Made by a program: the position numbers and the translations under genes
Assembly: GCA_002352445.1 (NCBI GenBank)
Contig: DEIL01000278.1
Coordinates: forward strand, 1-9,909
Direction: 5' to 3'
From: Desulfobulbaceae bacterium UBA2775
GTDB lineage: Bacteria > Desulfobacterota > Desulfobulbia > Desulfobulbales > Desulfocapsaceae
DNA length: 9,909 nt
Part shown: piece by piece, positions 6,966 to 9,909 of the stretch
Numbering within the stretch: position 1 is the first letter of the stretch
Layout of the letters: every line of letters starts with the position of its first letter
Notes under the pieces: generated by a model
Told to the model about the DNA's origin: nothing
The model's database searches: none
Seen by the model: the letters and a program-made list of their open reading frames with translations, nothing else

Positions 6966-8033
6966 CTATTTATCTGCTCCTGCAACAGCAGCTTCCTCAA
7001 AGGTAGCAACCTCTGTCAGAATTGCCACCGCACCCTCGACAAGATTCATAGCCATTGCAGCTCCTGTACCTTCGCCAAGGCGAAAGTTAAGATCAAGCAG
7101 CGGTTTCCTGCACCCCAGGAGTTCCTGCATTGGTTTGTGCCCAGGCTCAACTGAGCGATGCGAAAAAACAAGATAATCGCGAATAAAAGGTTCAATTTTA
7201 TACGCTATCAAGGCCCCCGCCGTGGAAATAAAACCATCTATCAATACAGGTTTACGATGTGCTGCGGCACCAAGTATCACCCCCGCAATACCGCCAATCT
7301 CAAAACCGCCAACCTTGGCAAGAATATCAAGACCATCATCCTTATCGATAGAGTTAACCTCCAACGCTTTTTTAATTACACCAACCTTATGAGCAAGCTG
7401 TTGATCATCCAGTCCGGTTCCTCTTCCCGTCAACTCATCAACGGTTTTCCCGGTACACACTGCAGCTATGGCCGTTGATGGAGTAGTATTACCGATACCC
7501 ATATCCCCGGTACCGAACAGGTCAATCCTTGATGCCAGTTCATTGGCGATATCAATACCGGATTCAACAGCCCTTTTAGCCATTGCCTTACTCATTGCAG
7601 GACCAACAGCAATATTATCTGTTCCCATACCGACTTTTTTATTTAGTATCTTCCCGGCTGAAACCAGATCACCCAGGTCGGCAGCCACACCCATATCCAC
7701 AATATGCACTTCAGCTCCGACCTGCCCGGCCAAGGCATTAATACCGGCACCGGAGTTAACAAAGTTATACACCATCTGTGGAGTGACCTCGCTTGGATAT
7801 TTGGACACATTTTCTGCCACCACCCCGTGGTCGCCAGCCATTGTAATAATCGCTTTTCTCTTTATATCAGGGCTCATGTTCCCCGTGATTCCTGCAATAT
7901 CAATTGCAAGATCCATTAGATCCCCAAGAGCCCAGTGTGGCATTGCGAGATTGTTGAGGCGGTTTTCAGCCGATTCTCTCACCTCTGATTTCGCCGGAGA
8001 TATTTTTTCGACTGTTCTTTCCAGTAAGCTCAC
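6966..8033 (-). CDS. cobT: Nicotinate-nucleotide--dimethylbenzimidazole phosphoribosyltransferase
   Basis: CobT moves ribose phosphate from nicotinate mononucleotide to dimethylbenzimidazole (or another lower-ligand base), giving alpha-ribazole 5'-phosphate in the cytoplasm. The 355-residue length is typical. Visible family motifs are MAGDHGVV (65-72), the glycine-rich GTGDMGIGNTTPSTAI (174-189), VGGFEIGGIAG (241-251) and LGEGTGAAMAM (319-329). Glu 321 lines up with the catalytic Glu known from the Salmonella enzyme. The start is GTG at 8033, with AAAGGA 7 bases upstream and the expected N-terminus. The activated base may differ from dimethylbenzimidazole in an anaerobe; the sequence does not settle this. 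The cobC-cobT gap of about 100 bp is mostly a dispersed repeat. Confidence 0.97.
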   Translation of the reverse strand: MSLLERTVEKISPAKSEVRESAENRLNNLAMPHWALGDLMDLAIDIAGITGNMSPDIKRKAIITMAGDHGVVAENVSKYPSEVTPQMVYNFVNSGAGINALAGQVGAEVHIVDMGVAADLGDLVSAGKILNKKVGMGTDNIAVGPAMSKAMAKRAVESGIDIANELASRIDLFGTGDMGIGNTTPSTAIAAVCTGKTVDELTGRGTGLDDQQLAHKVGVIKKALEVNSIDKDDGLDILAKVGGFEIGGIAGVILGAAAHRKPVLIDGFISTAGALIAYKIEPFIRDYLVFSHRSVEPGHKPMQELLGCRKPLLDLNFRLGEGTGAAMAMNLVEGAVAILTEVATFEEAAVAGADK

Positions 8034-8065
8034 AATTAATTCCTTTGTTTAATGTTTGATGTTTT

Positions 8066-8141
8066 CGGCGTACAGGGTACGTCGTAATGATAAAAACTTT
8101 GCAGTAACGAAGCAGATGAAGCTTTTTATGACGCCATCATC
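8066..8141 (-). repeat. Dispersed repeat copy C between cobC and cobT
   Basis: On the minus strand the element begins ATGATGGCGTCATAAAAAGC (8140 down to 8121), matching copies A and B. It then folds back: aagctttttat (8119-8129) pairs with ataaaaactt (8090-8099) with a single bulged base and a 19-nt loop. At its far end cgtac (8069-8073) pairs with gtacg (8077-8081) across a 3-nt loop. The cobC TGA stop (8137-8139) lies in the first bases of the element. It sits inside an otherwise continuous cob gene run, so an mRNA crossing it would contain two hairpins. No long U-run makes it a clear terminator. Confidence 0.6.
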
Positions 8142-8721
8142 CTTTGGTATTCAGACCTGTCAGAACACCGAGGTCACCGTAAAGTGCTACGGTGGAAAAA
8201 CACCCCGGTTGTATATCGAATATCATTTTCTTCTCAGGAGAAAGCCCAAGAAAGGTGCAGAGTAAATGCCGAATTGTTCCGCCATGAGCGATGATAAGAA
8301 TTCTTTCGTCTGTTGAGGCCGCAACTCGCCTGGAAAACAGCTCAACCCTCTTGTTAAAATCCTTGACACATTCCCCGTCAGGAAAACAGAAATTTTCACC
8401 ACTTATCCGCCAACTCTCAATCAACTTTTGATCTGTAGTAGTGATTTCTTCAAAACTGTGCCCTTCCCATCTGCCAAAATCAATTTCTCTCAAATTGTCT
8501 ATAATTTCCAGAGATGCATCAAGATAGAGAAGTTCCATTGTTTCTCTGCACCGTTTCATGGGACTGCAGAAAACTTGATCTATATGCATTGAAACAAGAG
8601 TTTTGCCAATTTGCAGGACTTGTTCTCTCCCCTCTTCGGCCAGAGAAACATCTGTAGAACCGACATACAAACCATTTAGAGGTGTGGCTCCATGACGTAA
8701 AAGATACAACTCTTTATTCAT
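8137..8721 (-). CDS. cobC: Alpha-ribazole phosphatase (histidine phosphatase family)
   Basis: This 194-residue protein belongs to the histidine phosphatase (phosphoglycerate-mutase-like) superfamily. The opening LYLLRHGAT gives the phosphohistidine (His 10). Then come FCSPMKRCRET (arginine motif), LREIDFGRWEG (acidic residue) and IIAHGGTIR with the second His (146). Family members next to cobT and cobS remove the 5'-phosphate of alpha-ribazole phosphate or cobalamin phosphate, so CobC is the best call; sequence alone would allow a related sugar phosphatase. I prefer the ATG at 8721, with AGG about 8 bases before it, to a TTG one codon earlier. As the first cob gene in this direction, it would define the operon start. 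The last codons run into repeat copy C, which supplies the TGA. Confidence 0.88.
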   Translation of the reverse strand: MNKELYLLRHGATPLNGLYVGSTDVSLAEEGREQVLQIGKTLVSMHIDQVFCSPMKRCRETMELLYLDASLEIIDNLREIDFGRWEGHSFEEITTTDQKLIESWRISGENFCFPDGECVKDFNKRVELFSRRVAASTDERILIIAHGGTIRHLLCTFLGLSPEKKMIFDIQPGCFSTVALYGDLGVLTGLNTKG

Positions 8722-8880
8722 CAATCACACCTGTCCTTTAAATTTTCAATCCTCGGAAATAGTGCTCACAATAGCCTGTATGAGTTAACTTTGAGCCAAG
8801 GGAATTTACACTGAATGTTAGAAAAATTGCAACAAAGAAGCAGAAAGAGATCTATTTCAACACCGATAATGATGTTGAAA
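8722..8880 (-). promoter_or_regulatory. Intergenic leader of the cob cluster, no riboswitch seen
   Basis: These 159 bp separate cobC from the HlyIII gene. The cob promoter should lie here if the cluster is transcribed separately. I looked for the conserved cobalamin-riboswitch pieces (the GCCACTG B12 box and its flanking helices) and found none. No clear -35/-10 pair stands out. Apart from the hairpin at 8855-8880, nothing else is recognisable. Confidence 0.3.
8855..8880 (-). terminator. Possible terminator hairpin after the HlyIII gene
   Basis: The arms tttcaaca (8855-8862) and tgttgaaa (8873-8880) are perfectly complementary with a 10-nt loop. On the minus strand the hairpin starts immediately after the HlyIII stop codon. 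The stem is AT-rich and is followed by a mixed T/C stretch rather than a clean U-run, so an efficient intrinsic terminator is doubtful. Confidence 0.3.
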
Positions 8881-9543
8881 CTAACAAAGCGTCAACTGAA
8901 AATATCCATTAAAGCCATAGATGATTGTCAGAAGGTGCAATATTGCTCCTCCAGTGACGAATATATGAAAAATCTCATGGAATCCGAAAAAACCGGGAAG
9001 AGGATCAGGTTTCTTAAATGCGTAAATCACCGCTCCGATAGTGTAAGAAATTCCACCAGCCACAAGAAGAGTGAGGGAGACCGGTTCCATTGTTCTGAAC
9101 AGGGTCGCTATGGGAATAAGTACAATCCACCCCATAAGAAGGTAAATAAACGTTCCGATAAGTCGTGGTGCATTGATGAAAATAAGTTTGAATGCTGTCC
9201 CGCACAGCACAAGGGACCATTGAGCAATCAGTATCCCCCACTTCATACTCCCGTCAAGATATAGAAAACAGACAGGAGTATAGGTTCCTGCGATGAGAAA
9301 AAAAATGGCAGAGTGATCAAGTTTTCTCCAGACAGAGTTATCATTTTCTGTCTGCTTATTCGAATGGTACAAAAGACTGGCACTAAAAAGAAAGATTGCC
9401 GATAGACCGTAGACTAAAGAGACTATCTGAGCTGCAGTATTGCCGGATGAAATAACCAGTAATATGACAGTTCCGATTACCATTACCGGTACTGTTGCTG
9501 CGTGGCTGTAGGCGGATATTTTTTCTGAATCAGGAATATTCAT
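8881..9543 (-). CDS. HlyIII/PAQR-family integral membrane protein
   Basis: This 220-residue membrane protein belongs to the hemolysin III (YqfA/PAQR) family. About seven hydrophobic segments are visible (roughly 16-33, 40-58, 76-96, 102-121, 128-148, 156-175, 190-211). The conserved signature residues are present: SASLLYHS (54-61, His 60), LDHSAIFFLIAGTYTP (75-90, Asp 76 and His 77) and FHEIFH (188-193, His 189 and 193). In the family these Ser, Asp and His residues bind a metal, usually zinc, at the membrane face. The bacterial function is not established despite the name; hemolysis should not be assumed. The start at ATG 9543 fits the family N-terminus, but the Shine-Dalgarno sequence is weak. 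It lies 15 bp behind the TPR gene and is probably co-transcribed with it. Confidence 0.9.
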   Translation of the reverse strand: MNIPDSEKISAYSHAATVPVMVIGTVILLVISSGNTAAQIVSLVYGLSAIFLFSASLLYHSNKQTENDNSVWRKLDHSAIFFLIAGTYTPVCFLYLDGSMKWGILIAQWSLVLCGTAFKLIFINAPRLIGTFIYLLMGWIVLIPIATLFRTMEPVSLTLLVAGGISYTIGAVIYAFKKPDPLPGFFGFHEIFHIFVTGGAILHLLTIIYGFNGYFQLTLC

Positions 9544-9558
9544 CAGGCTGCAGTTAAA

Positions 9559-9909
9559 TTATTCGCCCTTTTCCATAAGCTGATTCAACAGATCCCGTGC
9601 AAAATCGAGACTTGAATCGAGGGTTAAGGCTAAAGTCAGAAACTCTGCAGCCAGTTCATTCTCCCCTGTTTTATGATAATTGACTCCAAGATTGGCGTAG
9701 TCAATTCCTGAGGCCGGATTAAGATCGACAGCTCTTTTGAAATGGTTTATGGCGTTTTCATATTCCTGCTTTTTAAAATAACAGACACCCAATGTATTGT
9801 GCAAATCCGGTCTTTCTTCATCTTCCTGCAAGCCACGTATTAATGTTTCAATTGCCTCATCAACTCTTTCAAGATCCTTTAAACAGCTGCCCTTATAGGA
9901 ATAGATATA
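9559..9909 (-). CDS. TPR-repeat protein, 5' end outside the window
   Basis: The frame is open from the right edge to a TAA at 9559, giving the last 116 residues of a longer protein. At least three tetratricopeptide repeats are visible: about residues 4-33 (KGSCL..VDEAIETLIRGL), 34-67 (LHNTLGVCYFKKQEYENAI..VDLNP) and 68-101 (YANLGVNYHKTGENELAAEF..LTLD). A last helix (DFARDLLNQL) follows. Spacing and Gly/Ala/Tyr positions match the 34-residue TPR. Such repeats form a superhelix for protein binding, so the partner cannot be named from this piece. There is no true start in the window; a TTG at 9831 lies inside a repeat and is not a start. It precedes the HlyIII gene by 15 bp on the same strand. 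Confidence 0.9.
   Translation of the reverse strand, partial: YIYSYKGSCLKDLERVDEAIETLIRGLQEDEERPDLHNTLGVCYFKKQEYENAINHFKRAVDLNPASGIDYANLGVNYHKTGENELAAEFLTLALTLDSSLDFARDLLNQLMEKGE

Noticed and set aside
7468..8052. Plus-strand 194-codon open frame opposite cobT
   Set aside because: It is fully antisense to an unmistakable cobT, has a Pro/Ile/Ser-rich low-complexity composition and no recognisable motif.
8815..9264. Plus-strand 149-codon open frame opposite the HlyIII gene
   Set aside because: It overlaps a clear HlyIII-family gene on the other strand and its product looks like a shadow translation, rich in Lys, Ser and Cys.

Overview
The window holds part of a bacterial chromosome. Its core is a minus-strand cluster for the late (nucleotide-loop) half of adenosylcobalamin synthesis. 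In transcription order it reads cobC (alpha-ribazole phosphatase), cobT, cobS, a cobD-cobQ gene fusion and cbiB, followed by ndk. Unrelated housekeeping genes flank it: xseA on the plus strand at the left, and a HlyIII/PAQR membrane-protein gene downstream of a TPR-protein gene cut by the right edge. Moderate GC, the cob gene set, the CobD-CobQ fusion and the style of dispersed repeats suggest an anaerobic Desulfobacterota lineage, possibly Desulfobulbales-like. That placement is inference from general knowledge, not from a search.

Layout. 1-97: end of a dispersed repeat with a perfect 8-bp hairpin. 98-233: xseA leader with a 14-bp palindrome. 234-1595: xseA. 1593-1614: short repeat copy between convergent xseA and ndk. 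1615-2028: ndk. 2072-2225: hairpin element E1. 2240-3235: cbiB. 3287-3370: element E3. 3390-5993: cobD-cobQ. 6000-6130: element E2. 6174-6923: cobS. 6966-8033: cobT. 8066-8141: third repeat copy. 8137-8721: cobC. 8722-8880: leader with no recognisable cobalamin riboswitch. 8881-9543: HlyIII-family gene. 9559-9909: TPR gene, 5' end outside the window. No gene-free stretch exceeds 300 bases.

How the genes work together. CobQ amidates adenosylcobyrinate a,c-diamide to adenosylcobyric acid. CobD makes (R)-1-amino-2-propanol O-2-phosphate. CbiB joins these two products, so the fused protein supplies both substrates of the enzyme encoded next to it. CobT activates dimethylbenzimidazole to alpha-ribazole phosphate, CobS joins the activated base to AdoGDP-cobinamide, and CobC removes the phosphate. 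CobU/CobP, which makes AdoGDP-cobinamide, is not in the window.

The least explained features are three intergenic hairpin elements (E1, E2, E3). All face the same way, and each lies 5' of a gene (ndk, cobD-cobQ, cbiB). They share an apical-loop sequence but have different stem sequences that still pair. A separate repeat family supplies the TGA stop codon of both xseA and cobC, in the same phase.
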